The notes under the pieces were generated by a model that saw nothing but the letters and a program-made list of their open reading frames with translations, did not search any database and was not told where the DNA came from. A stretch of 64,000 nucleotides of DNA, taken from positions 186,001-250,000 of the forward strand of contig NZ_SPPK01000004.1 in the NCBI RefSeq assembly GCF_004569505.1. The letters are read 5' to 3'. Position 1 is the first letter of the stretch, and each line of letters starts with the position of its first letter. The translations under genes and the position numbers were made by a program. Positions 1 through 7,475 of this stretch are shown in pieces. The DNA is from Dysgonomonas mossii (GTDB taxonomy: Bacteria > Bacteroidota > Bacteroidia > Bacteroidales > Dysgonomonadaceae).

Positions 1-89
1 ATTATCAATTACTAACCTCTTTTTTAACGGCTTCTTATTAACTGTTGTTTTCTCAAATATTGATAAATAACATTTTATATACTGATTTT

Positions 90-707
90 TTATTTTTTTA
101 CAATAGTTACTTTTGCAGAAACTGTATTCAAAAACTCTTTTTCTTCTTCTATATTTAGAGCGAAGCTGACAAGTGAATATCTCCGTTCAGTTATAGGCTT
201 ATCTATTTCTGTTTCTTTTGTAATGAATATCCCTTTACTTCCTTCAAGTTCTATTTTACAGTTATATATTCCTTTTTCGAGGATGATAAAATAGGCATCT
301 ACTACAGCTTTAGACTTGATTTTACCTAAATAATCGAGACTTACACCCGTGCAAATATTTGCATTATATGAAATAGGATCATAATATTGTCCGGTAGCTC
401 CTTTATCCAGACCTTCTACTGTCTGAACCAAGGTACGACCCATCACCGAAGCTACTTTTTCGGCATGCTCATTCATTTGTCTGTCTAGGCTTTTTCCGAT
501 ACCATCAGCAAGTTTTCCTGCTGCATCTGTTGCTTTTTCACCAACTCGGGCACCGTGTTCGTCTACAGCCTCGGCAACACCTTCTATAGCATTTATACCG
601 GTTTCTGTAACTTTTTTTGTTGCTTGTTTTACACAGCCCGAACAGGAACTAAGGGTTGTTATAATAGCAGAAAGGATAATAAGTGATAAAATCGTTAATT
701 TTCTCAT
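90..707 (-). CDS. Putative lipoprotein of unknown function
   Basis: I do not recognise this 205-residue protein. It starts with a lipoprotein signal: a basic MRK, a hydrophobic stretch to about residue 19, and a lipobox LSSC with the acylated Cys at residue 22. Residues 30-95 form an Ala/Lys/Glu-rich segment that looks like a long amphipathic helix. Residues 105-205 look like a beta-rich domain. It should be anchored to a membrane facing the periplasm or surface. It reads alone: a candidate -7 element (TATCTTTG on the minus strand, 751-758) lies about 45 bp upstream of the ATG, and the ilv operon terminator separates it from ilvC. Function unknown. Confidence 0.7.
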   Translation of the reverse strand: MRKLTILSLIILSAIITTLSSCSGCVKQATKKVTETGINAIEGVAEAVDEHGARVGEKATDAAGKLADGIGKSLDRQMNEHAEKVASVMGRTLVQTVEGLDKGATGQYYDPISYNANICTGVSLDYLGKIKSKAVVDAYFIILEKGIYNCKIELEGSKGIFITKETEIDKPITERRYSLVSFALNIEEEKEFLNTVSAKVTIVKK

Positions 708-750
708 GTGGTTAAAATATGTGTTAAGCTTAATAATAAATCGTAAAAAA

Positions 751-758
751 CAAAGATA
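751..758 (-). promoter_or_regulatory. Candidate -7 element for the lipoprotein gene
   Basis: The minus strand reads TATCTTTG, an exact match to the Bacteroidetes -7 consensus TAnnTTTG, about 45 bp before the start codon at 707. No clear TTTG was seen at -33. Confidence 0.4.
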
Positions 759-790
759 GAGAATTTGGATTAGATAGACTAATAAATAAA

Positions 791-816
791 AAGAGGCTGA
801 ATAAAAACAGCCTCTT
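791..816 (-). terminator. Rho-independent terminator of the ilv operon
   Basis: A 9-bp perfect stem (AAGAGGCTG/CAGCCTCTT) with an 8-nt loop is followed on the minus strand by a T-rich tail. It lies 27 bp past the ilvC stop codon and ends the ilvD-ilvC transcript. Confidence 0.85.
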
Positions 817-842
817 CATACGTATAATATTGAAATCAATAA

Positions 843-1889
843 TTAGTTATTTTCTGGTCTCAACTTTCTCACAACTGCTCCTGTACGCCACATTTCGCTT
901 TCACGAAGAGCTTTTAGTTCTTCTTCTAGTTTTTCACGATAGTCAGGTTTAGAGTTAGTATCGATAGAGCGTTGTGCTTCATTACCGTTTGCTACTTCTG
1001 AATATAATTTGGCAAATACAGGTTTTGTTGCATCATGGAAAGGTACCATCCAGTCTAGCGCACCACGTTGTGCTGTAGTAGAACAATTTGCATACATCCA
1101 GTCCATTCCTTTTTCTGCAAATAGAGGCATCAAAGATTGAGTAAGCTCTTCTACAGTTTCGTTAAATGCTTCGGATGGTGAGTGACCGTTTTCACGTAAT
1201 ACTTCATATTGAGCAAGCAGGATACCTTGTATAGCACCCATCAATGTACCACGCTCTCCTGTAAGGTCAGAATATACCTCACGTTTGAAATCTGTTTCAA
1301 ACAAATATCCCGAACCAACGCCAATACCCAGAGATACAGTTCTTTCGAATGCACGACCTGTAGCATCCTGGAAGATAGCATAGCTTGAATTCAAACCGCG
1401 ACCTTCGAGGAACATGCGACGAAGACTTGTTCCTGAACCTTTTGGAGCAACAAGAATTACATCGATGTCGGCAGGAGGTACAATTCCTGTACGTTCTTTA
1501 TATGTAATACCAAACCCATGAGAAAAGTAAAGAGCTTTTCCGGCAGTCAGATAAGGCTTAAGACGTGGCCACACTTCTATCTGAGCAGCATCAGACAATA
1601 GATATTGTATGATAGTACCTTTGGCTGCAGCTTCTTCGATATCAAATAATGTTTCGCCCGGAACCCATCCGTCTGCTATTGCTTTTTCCCATGTTTTGCC
1701 ACCTTTTCTTTGTCCTACGATTACGTTAAACCCATTATCTCTAAGGTTTAATGCTTGTCCCGGACCTTGTACGCCATAACCGATAACAGCAATGGTTTCA
1801 TTTTTTAATACTTCTCTTGCTTTTTCCAAAGGGAATTCTTCACGGGTAACTACTTTTTCTACTACCCCGCCAAAGTTCATTTCTGCCAT
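843..1889 (-). CDS. ilvC: Ketol-acid reductoisomerase
   Basis: Second common enzyme of valine and isoleucine synthesis. It isomerises and reduces acetolactate or acetohydroxybutyrate with NAD(P)H and Mg2+ in the cytoplasm. At 348 residues it fits the short, class I family. A Rossmann motif GYGVQGPGQALNLRDNG lies near residue 37. The substrate-loop motif APKGSGT is near residue 148. The metal-binding motif DLTGERG is followed by a typical C-terminal knotted domain with DWMVPFHD and CSTTAQRGALDW. It is the last gene of the ilv operon, 31 bp after the thioesterase gene and just before the operon terminator. The ATG and N-terminus fit family members. Confidence 0.95.
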   Translation of the reverse strand: MAEMNFGGVVEKVVTREEFPLEKAREVLKNETIAVIGYGVQGPGQALNLRDNGFNVIVGQRKGGKTWEKAIADGWVPGETLFDIEEAAAKGTIIQYLLSDAAQIEVWPRLKPYLTAGKALYFSHGFGITYKERTGIVPPADIDVILVAPKGSGTSLRRMFLEGRGLNSSYAIFQDATGRAFERTVSLGIGVGSGYLFETDFKREVYSDLTGERGTLMGAIQGILLAQYEVLRENGHSPSEAFNETVEELTQSLMPLFAEKGMDWMYANCSTTAQRGALDWMVPFHDATKPVFAKLYSEVANGNEAQRSIDTNSKPDYREKLEEELKALRESEMWRTGAVVRKLRPENN

Positions 1890-1920
1890 AATTTGTTTTT
1901 ATTAAATAAAATATTTAGGT

Positions 1921-2664
1921 TCAAAATTGTTTCCATATAATATGGGTCGAGCATACACTCGTTTCTCCGTCTTTCATTTCTAAAATAAAATTAGAATCTT
2001 CTTCTTCTCTTTTCAATATATCCAACTTGGAGCCGTAGCGCCCTTCGGATATATAATTTATCTCAATCCGTCTGATTTCTTTATCCTTGAACATATCTAT
2101 ATCAAACACATCTACAAAATGTTCGATATACTTCATACTGTTCAGGTGTTTATTGATATCCACATCGCTATATTTTATAATAAACTCATCCGCTTTTTCA
2201 TAATCATCCTTCAACGCTGAGATTTTGCTCAAACCTTGTATCGGACATTCTTTTTCCGTATAGATATAATCAGACAACCCATCCAGCTCTGTCAGATTGG
2301 TCGGTTTACGAGTTTTAAGATCTATTGAAGCCCATAGTGATCTCGCATAGCCCATTGTTTTTCCGTCAGAGTCTTCGAAAGCAAAATGACGCTCTGTGAA
2401 CAACCTGTTTACACTAACAATCCATGTCTTGATTATCATGTTAGTATCGTTTTTCGGATATTCGAACAGCTCGATTGCCATTCGAGACAAAACCCAGACT
2501 CGTTGCTGAGAAGTCATTGATGAGTATCCAAACCCACGTTCATCGGCATGCTTTGTTGCTGCTTGTAGCATAAAACCTCCAATCATGGGCAAAGTGGCTC
2601 TGCCTCTGAAATCGGTTAAGTATGCATCGATCGTAAATTCGTATCTTCCTATAGGAGCAAACAT
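1921..2664 (-). CDS. Acyl-ACP thioesterase (FatA-like)
   Basis: A 247-residue double hot-dog protein that hydrolyses acyl-acyl carrier protein to release free fatty acids. The second half has the catalytic-type motif DVDINKHLNSMKYIE (DxNxHxN form, near residue 165). The first half has the conserved RVWVLSRM and ERHFAFED segments of bacterial FatA-type enzymes. It lies between ilvN and ilvC in the same direction with gaps of about 30 bp, so it is co-transcribed with branched-chain amino-acid genes. A link to branched-chain fatty acids is attractive, because keto acids from this pathway prime them, but it is only inferred from position. Chain-length preference cannot be read from the sequence. 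Confidence 0.85.
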   Translation of the reverse strand: MFAPIGRYEFTIDAYLTDFRGRATLPMIGGFMLQAATKHADERGFGYSSMTSQQRVWVLSRMAIELFEYPKNDTNMIIKTWIVSVNRLFTERHFAFEDSDGKTMGYARSLWASIDLKTRKPTNLTELDGLSDYIYTEKECPIQGLSKISALKDDYEKADEFIIKYSDVDINKHLNSMKYIEHFVDVFDIDMFKDKEIRRIEINYISEGRYGSKLDILKREEEDSNFILEMKDGETSVCSTHIIWKQF

Positions 2665-2688
2665 TAAATATAGTTTTGAATGGATATA

Positions 2689-3246
2689 TTAATTTGTGTC
2701 TTGCGATTTATGTCTTTTATCTAACTCCGCTAGCATGTCGCTTAATCTCTCAACTTTCGACTTTGTAATCGCTATCCGACCCGAACGTATAAATTGCAGA
2801 ACACCAATGCTTTTACTCAGTTCTTCAAATAGATATTGAGTCTCTTTATAGTGTCCTGTTTTTTCCAAAACAACACAGTTTTCATTTATATCGAGAATAT
2901 GCGCATTGTGTTTGCGGATAAGCTCTTCTACCGATTCTATCTTAAGAAAATCGGGAGTAGATAGTTTATAGAGAGCGATTTCTTGATGAATAAGCTCTTC
3001 ATCGGTATTGTAATACGCTTTCAGTACATCTACTCGCTTATCTATCTGAAGTACAACCTTTTTTACAACATCTTCGTCACAAAAAACAGTGATGGTAAAC
3101 TTATGTATACCTTCTAAGGCTGAAGCAGAAACAGATAGAGTCTCAATATTCAATTGACGACGAACGAATACACTGGTTACCTGACTCAACAGACCAACGG
3201 TATTCTCTGAAAATATAGTTATCGTATATAATGTTTTATCTTGCAT
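2689..3246 (-). CDS. ilvN: Acetolactate synthase small (regulatory) subunit
   Basis: Regulatory subunit that stimulates IlvB and confers valine feedback inhibition. An N-terminal ACT domain starts with YTITIFSENTVGLLSQVTSVF, the usual ligand-binding turn, and a C-terminal extension of about 100 residues follows. I chose the ATG at 3246 (protein starts MQDKTLYT). A longer frame begins at a TTG at 3285, whose extra 13 residues have no family support. The resulting 185-residue length fits the family. It lies between ilvB (68-bp gap) and the thioesterase (24-bp gap). Confidence 0.9.
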   Translation of the reverse strand: MQDKTLYTITIFSENTVGLLSQVTSVFVRRQLNIETLSVSASALEGIHKFTITVFCDEDVVKKVVLQIDKRVDVLKAYYNTDEELIHQEIALYKLSTPDFLKIESVEELIRKHNAHILDINENCVVLEKTGHYKETQYLFEELSKSIGVLQFIRSGRIAITKSKVERLSDMLAELDKRHKSQDTN

Positions 3247-3314
3247 AAGATTTATTTTTACAACTGTAATATTAGACAGTTTCAAATTTAACGAATCTCA
3301 TCAATATAATGAAC

Positions 3315-5018
3315 TTATTCGTTCCCTAATAATATATTTGTAACGCAAGTACCGGCAGGAACCATCGGGTAAACCATGCCTTTAACCTCTACCTGTACGT
3401 CTAGCAAATAAGCGCCTTTGTGATCCAGCATTTCTTTTATTGCTCCGTCCAGTTCATTGCGGTCGTCCACCTTCTTTGCCGGAATATTATATGCTTCAGC
3501 TATTTTCACAAAATCAGGATTATTCATCCGGGTTTCAGAATATCTTTCATCAAAGAATAATTCTTGCCACTGGCGTACCATTCCCAAGAAGTGGTTGTTC
3601 AATATAATGATTTTAACGTCAACGTTATACTGCATGATCGTACCTAACTCTTGTATGGTCATCTGGATACCTCCATCGCCAACAAAAAGGCATACTGTAC
3701 GATCCGGTGTGCCGTATTTTGCGCCTATCGCAGCAGGTAATCCAAAGCCCATTGTGCCCAGCCCTCCTGATGTAACCACACTACGGCTTTGGTTGTACTT
3801 GAAGTAGCGCACAGCCATCATCTGATGTTGACCTACATCCGTAACCAATACAGCATCGTGGTTTGTAGCTTCGGATACTTTATTGATAACTTCACCCATC
3901 TTCAACTGTCCCGATGTAGGGTATAGTTCGCTATCTATGACAACGTCGTACTCTCTTTGGTAACATGCTTTAAACTCTCCAAGCCATTCGCTATGCGTGG
4001 CAGGAGTTAGTAATTCTGTCACCTTTGGTAACGTATCCTTGACATCTCCGAGTACACGTGCTGTAACAGATACATTCTTGTTTATTTCAGCTTTATCGAT
4101 ATCAAAGTGGATTACTTTTGCCTGTTTTGCGTACGTCTTAAGATCTCCCGTTACACGGTCGTCGAAACGCATGCCAATACCAATAAGTACATCACATTCA
4201 TTTGTTTTCTGATTAGGACCAACATTGCCATGCATACCTAGCATTCCAATCTGTAAAGGATGGTCGGAGGGTATGGCAGATAGTCCCAATACCGTAGATG
4301 CCGCAGGAATGCCAGCCTTTTCGAGAAAAGCAAGCAATTCTTTTTCTGCTCCGCCCAAAATAACACCCTGTCCCACAAGTGCTAGAGGTTTTTTTGCACT
4401 GTTTATTATTTGGGCAGCTACTTCCATTTCTGATAGTTTTACTTCGGGTTTAGGCTGATAGCTACGGATAAAATCAACTTTTTTGTATTCCGATTTATCC
4501 ATTTGCCCAAACTGAGCATCTTTGGTTATATCCAGAACTACCGGTCCGGGTCTTCCTGTTGACGCTATATAGAATGCCCTAGCTACTGCCGATGGGATAT
4601 CTTCGGCTCTGCGAATCTGATATGCCCATTTGCACACAGGCTGTGTAATGCCTACTACATCAGCTTCCTGAAAGGCATCACTTCCTAGTAAGGAAGAAGC
4701 AACCTGTCCGGATATAACAACTATAGGTGTGCTATCTATCATTGCATCGGCAATTCCTGTTACCGTATTGGTTGCACCGGGGCCCGAGGTTACCAGCGCA
4801 ACGCCAACTTTACCCGAAGTGCGAGCAAACCCTTGAGCAGCATGCGTAGCACCTTGTTCGTGACGAACAAGAATATGATTTATTTTATCTTTATAATGAT
4901 ATAAACTGTCAAATACGGGCATTATGGCTCCGCCCGGATACCCGAATATGGTATCTACACCTTCACTCAACAAAGATTGAATAAGGGCTTCACTTCCTGT
5001 AATTTTATTTTTATCCAT
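3315..5018 (-). CDS. ilvB: Acetolactate synthase large (catalytic) subunit
   Basis: Thiamine-diphosphate enzyme that condenses two pyruvates, or pyruvate with 2-ketobutyrate, as the first committed step of branched-chain synthesis. It has 567 residues in the usual three domains. The N-terminal PYR domain carries the catalytic glutamate in LVRHEQGATHAAQGFAR (Glu near residue 54). A central FAD-type domain follows (RFDDRVTGDL). The C-terminal PP domain has the ThDP/Mg motif GDGGIQMTIQEL followed by ILNN. It starts 26 bp after ilvD ends and precedes ilvN, so catalytic and regulatory subunits are made from one message. Several long opposite-strand frames here are shadows. Confidence 0.95.
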   Translation of the reverse strand: MDKNKITGSEALIQSLLSEGVDTIFGYPGGAIMPVFDSLYHYKDKINHILVRHEQGATHAAQGFARTSGKVGVALVTSGPGATNTVTGIADAMIDSTPIVVISGQVASSLLGSDAFQEADVVGITQPVCKWAYQIRRAEDIPSAVARAFYIASTGRPGPVVLDITKDAQFGQMDKSEYKKVDFIRSYQPKPEVKLSEMEVAAQIINSAKKPLALVGQGVILGGAEKELLAFLEKAGIPAASTVLGLSAIPSDHPLQIGMLGMHGNVGPNQKTNECDVLIGIGMRFDDRVTGDLKTYAKQAKVIHFDIDKAEINKNVSVTARVLGDVKDTLPKVTELLTPATHSEWLGEFKACYQREYDVVIDSELYPTSGQLKMGEVINKVSEATNHDAVLVTDVGQHQMMAVRYFKYNQSRSVVTSGGLGTMGFGLPAAIGAKYGTPDRTVCLFVGDGGIQMTIQELGTIMQYNVDVKIIILNNHFLGMVRQWQELFFDERYSETRMNNPDFVKIAEAYNIPAKKVDDRNELDGAIKEMLDHKGAYLLDVQVEVKGMVYPMVPAGTCVTNILLGNE

Positions 5019-5044
5019 GATATTTGTCTCTATTTTGTGCTGTA

Positions 5045-6874
5045 TTATTCAATGATTCTTATTCCACCTAAATCAGCCGAACTAACCATACTTGCATAGG
5101 CTCGTAATGCTTTGGATACCGTACGATTACGATTTGGTTTGAATGCATCTTTACCTTTGGCAAGCTCCTCTTGTCGGCGAGCTTCCAGTTCTACATCGGA
5201 TATACGTACATCGATAGAACGGTTAGGAATATCTATATCTATAATATCTCCATCTTTAACCAAGCCAATAGCGCCACCTGATGCAGCTTCGGGAGAAACG
5301 TGACCGATAGAAAGACCTGATGTTCCGCCCGAGAAGCGTCCGTCTGTAATAAGGGCGCATTCTTTACCCAGGTGCTTAGATTTGATATATGATGTAGGGT
5401 AGAGCATTTCCTGCATACCCGGTCCTCCTTTAGGTCCTTCGTATGTGATGACAACAACATCTCCGGCTTGTACATCGCCTTTCAATATTCCTTCACATGC
5501 CGCATCCTGAGAGTGAAAAACTTTGGCTGTTCCCGAAAACTTGAATATACTTTCATCTACACCCGCAGTTTTTACAACACATCCATTCAGGGCGATGTTA
5601 CCTTTCAATATAGCCAATCCTCCGTCTTTGGTATATGCATGCTCCATACTGCGGATACAGCCGTTTTCTCTGTCGGTATCGAGAGTAGGGTAGCTGCTGT
5701 TTTGAGAGCCCATTACAAGATTAAACTTATTTCCGGGCGCTGATTTATATAAATCCTCGGCGGCTTTTTCTGGATTAGCTTTTGTTATATCATATTTCTC
5801 TATAGCTTCTGCAAGAGAAAGTCCATCGATTCGTGAAACGGCAGTATTAATCAACCCACCTTTATTCAATTCGTTCAAAATACCAAGTATACCTCCTGCA
5901 CGGTTGACATCTTGTATATGATATTTTTGAGTATTCGGAGCTACTTTGCACAAACATGGTGTTTTGCGCGACAGTTTGTCTATATCGTCCATTGTGAAGT
6001 CTACTTCGCCTTCTTGTGCTATAGCTAACAGGTGAAGGATCGTATTTGTAGAACCTCCCATCGCTATATCTAATGTCATAGCATTCAGAAAAGCCGTTTT
6101 GGTAGCTATATTTCTGGGAAGTACCGATTCGTCACCGTCTCTGTAATAACGATAAGCATTATTTACAATCTGCTTTGCAGCATCTTGGAATAATTTAGAT
6201 CGGTTTGCATGAGTGGCAACGATTGTTCCATTGCCCGGTAATGCAAGTCCTATGGCTTCGTTCAGACAGTTCATCGAGTTAGCGGTAAACATGCCCGAAC
6301 AAGATCCGCATGTAGGGCATGCCGCACGTTCTATGGCGTTTACTTCTTTATCGGAAACGGTATCATCCGCAGCTTTTATCATCGCATCTATCAGGTCGAG
6401 GTGTTTATTGTCAAGCTCTCCTGCTTCCATTGGTCCTCCGGATACAAATACAGTTGGGATGTTTAATCTCATCGCTGCCATCAGCATACCGGGAGTGATC
6501 TTATCACAATTGCTGATACATACCATTGCATCTGCTTTGTGAGCATTCACCATATATTCTACACTATCTGCAATCAAATCTCGTGATGGAAGAGAGTATA
6601 ACATTCCATCGTGTCCCATGGCAATACCATCGTCTATAGCTATGGTATTAAATTCGGCAGCAAAGCATCCCAAAGCTTCAATTTCTGCTTTTACTTTCTG
6701 ACCTATATCATGAAGGTGTACGTGTCCCGGGACAAATTGAGTAAATGAATTGACGATAGCAATGAGAGGTTTTCCCATTTGTTCTTCTTTCATGCCATTG
6801 GCTCTCCATAGGGCTCTGGCCCCGGCCATACGCCGTCCTTGTGTACTAGTCGAACTTCTTAATTCAAATCCCAT
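5045..6874 (-). CDS. ilvD: Dihydroxy-acid dehydratase
   Basis: Dehydrates dihydroxyisovalerate and dihydroxymethylvalerate to the keto acids that precede valine and isoleucine. It has 609 residues, normal for the family. Iron-sulfur cluster ligands are seen in [16 protein letters not shown] and [19 protein letters not shown]. Conserved substrate-site motifs such as GGPGMQEM and [12 protein letters not shown] are near the C-terminus. It is the first gene of the ilv operon. The ATG at 6874 lies only 17 nt after the T-run of a terminator hairpin, and upstream of that is a Leu/Ile/Val-rich leader peptide. Its expression is therefore predicted to depend on charged branched-chain tRNA (see attenuator features). 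Confidence 0.96.
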   Translation of the reverse strand: MGFELRSSTSTQGRRMAGARALWRANGMKEEQMGKPLIAIVNSFTQFVPGHVHLHDIGQKVKAEIEALGCFAAEFNTIAIDDGIAMGHDGMLYSLPSRDLIADSVEYMVNAHKADAMVCISNCDKITPGMLMAAMRLNIPTVFVSGGPMEAGELDNKHLDLIDAMIKAADDTVSDKEVNAIERAACPTCGSCSGMFTANSMNCLNEAIGLALPGNGTIVATHANRSKLFQDAAKQIVNNAYRYYRDGDESVLPRNIATKTAFLNAMTLDIAMGGSTNTILHLLAIAQEGEVDFTMDDIDKLSRKTPCLCKVAPNTQKYHIQDVNRAGGILGILNELNKGGLINTAVSRIDGLSLAEAIEKYDITKANPEKAAEDLYKSAPGNKFNLVMGSQNSSYPTLDTDRENGCIRSMEHAYTKDGGLAILKGNIALNGCVVKTAGVDESIFKFSGTAKVFHSQDAACEGILKGDVQAGDVVVITYEGPKGGPGMQEMLYPTSYIKSKHLGKECALITDGRFSGGTSGLSIGHVSPEAASGGAIGLVKDGDIIDIDIPNRSIDVRISDVELEARRQEELAKGKDAFKPNRNRTVSKALRAYASMVSSADLGGIRIIE

Positions 6875-6890
6875 AATTATACATACAGTT

Positions 6891-6922
6891 AAAAAAAAAC
6901 CTTTCCCATTGAATGAGAAAGG
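6891..6922 (-). terminator. Attenuator (leader terminator) of the ilv operon
   Basis: On the minus strand CCTTTCTCATT pairs with AATGGGAAAGG and is followed by nine T residues. This is an intrinsic terminator placed before ilvD rather than after it. The 5' arm of its stem (6913-6922) is also perfectly complementary for 10 bp to an earlier leader segment at 6966-6975. The terminator and an antiterminator are therefore mutually exclusive. The earlier segment overlaps the stop codon of the leader peptide, the layout expected for ribosome-controlled attenuation. Confidence 0.85.
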
Positions 6923-6965
6923 CCTATGTTAATTTCCTTATTATATACTTAACTTCATATACATA

Positions 6966-6975
6966 CCTTTCTCAT
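6966..6975 (-). promoter_or_regulatory. Antiterminator arm of the ilv attenuator
   Basis: The minus strand reads ATGAGAAAGG, the exact complement of CCTTTCTCAT, which is the 5' arm of the downstream terminator stem (6913-6922). It overlaps the leader-peptide stop codon (6972-6974). A ribosome stalled upstream on Leu/Ile/Val codons would leave it free to pair. A ribosome that reaches the stop codon would cover it and let the terminator form. Confidence 0.8.
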
Positions 6976-7037
6976 TTATTCTGACCGACGAGGAGAATAT
7001 CAATGAGACTGAGGATATGTAAAAAGCAATTTGTCAT
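6972..7037 (-). CDS. ilv operon leader peptide (21 residues)
   Basis: This short frame, ATG to TGA, encodes a 21-residue peptide whose core reads LHILSLIDILLVGQNK. Nine of 21 residues are Leu, Ile or Val, including an ILLV run, the signature of a branched-chain attenuator peptide. It starts about 16 nt after the predicted transcription start and ends inside the antiterminator arm. The product itself probably has no function; its translation senses aminoacyl-tRNA supply. It is too short for ordinary gene calling. The evidence is composition plus RNA architecture, not homology. Confidence 0.8.
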   Translation of the reverse strand: MTNCFLHILSLIDILLVGQNK

Positions 7038-7059
7038 TATTTCGCTATAAAAGTGATCA

Positions 7060-7089
7060 CAAAGTTATAAACTTTTTTTTAAAAACAAA
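7060..7089 (-). promoter_or_regulatory. Promoter of the ilv leader and operon
   Basis: The minus strand carries TTTG (7086-7089) and TAACTTTG (7060-7067) separated by 18 bp. This matches the Bacteroidetes primary sigma-factor consensus (TTTG, about 19 bp, TAnnTTTG). The predicted start is near 7053, so the leader ATG at 7037 has a short 5' end. Confidence 0.75.
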
Positions 7090-7111
7090 TTTTATCCCAT
7101 TTTTTTTAAGT

Positions 7112-7129
7112 TGACTAGGAAACTAGTCA
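7112..7129. promoter_or_regulatory. Perfect inverted repeat upstream of the ilv promoter
   Basis: TGACTAG-GAAA-CTAGTCA is a perfect 7-bp inverted repeat with a 4-nt spacer. It is centred about 65 bp upstream of the predicted ilv transcription start. The position suits an activator or operator site, but no regulator can be named from the sequence. Confidence 0.45.
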
Positions 7130-7203
7130 TTAAATATCTCTTAATGGATTGGCTTCAGCACTTGTAATTGATGTTACAATATTCGTGTAAAATTGTCTAA
7201 TGG

Positions 7204-7262
7204 TAGAGGTTTTCGAGTGTGTATAAAGTGACAGTATAAAACCTCTATAAAAAGTGTCACTT
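7204..7262. repeat. Two interleaved inverted repeats between the ilv leader and mfd
   Basis: Arms TAGAGGTTTT (7204-7213) and AAAACCTCTA (7238-7247) are perfect complements. So are AAGTGACA (7226-7233) and TGTCACTT (7255-7262). The order A-B-A'-B' is that of an H-type RNA pseudoknot, or of two overlapping DNA operators. No gene covers it. Apart from the ilv leader, this repeat and the mfd promoter, I see nothing else in 6875-7475. Confidence 0.5.
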
Positions 7263-7445
7263 TTGTCACCTTTTGTTTGTATATTGTTGATATGCAGTAT
7301 GTTGTGTTTTATGGGTTTTGTAACTTTTTGAGAGTAATATTTACATTGAATTGGTATGTGGTACTAAATGTCTCGGATTGATAAAATTTATATATTATAT
7401 CCATATTATAAACACGTTGCAAATACAACACAACAATAATTTTAT

Positions 7446-7453
7446 TAATTTTG
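7446..7453 (+). promoter_or_regulatory. Candidate -7 element of mfd
   Basis: TAATTTTG matches TAnnTTTG and lies 23 bp before the mfd GTG start. A clear -33 TTTG at the right distance was not found. Confidence 0.45.
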
Positions 7454-7475
7454 CATCCCAATTAAATTTTTTACA

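Noticed and set aside
3246..3285. Longer ilvN starting at TTG 3285
   Set aside because: The extra 13 residues precede the conserved ACT-domain start and lack family support; ATG at 3246 is better.
3457..6932. Long open frames on the plus strand opposite ilvB and ilvD
   Set aside because: They run antisense to well-conserved enzyme genes and their translations have no recognisable domain; they are codon-usage shadows.
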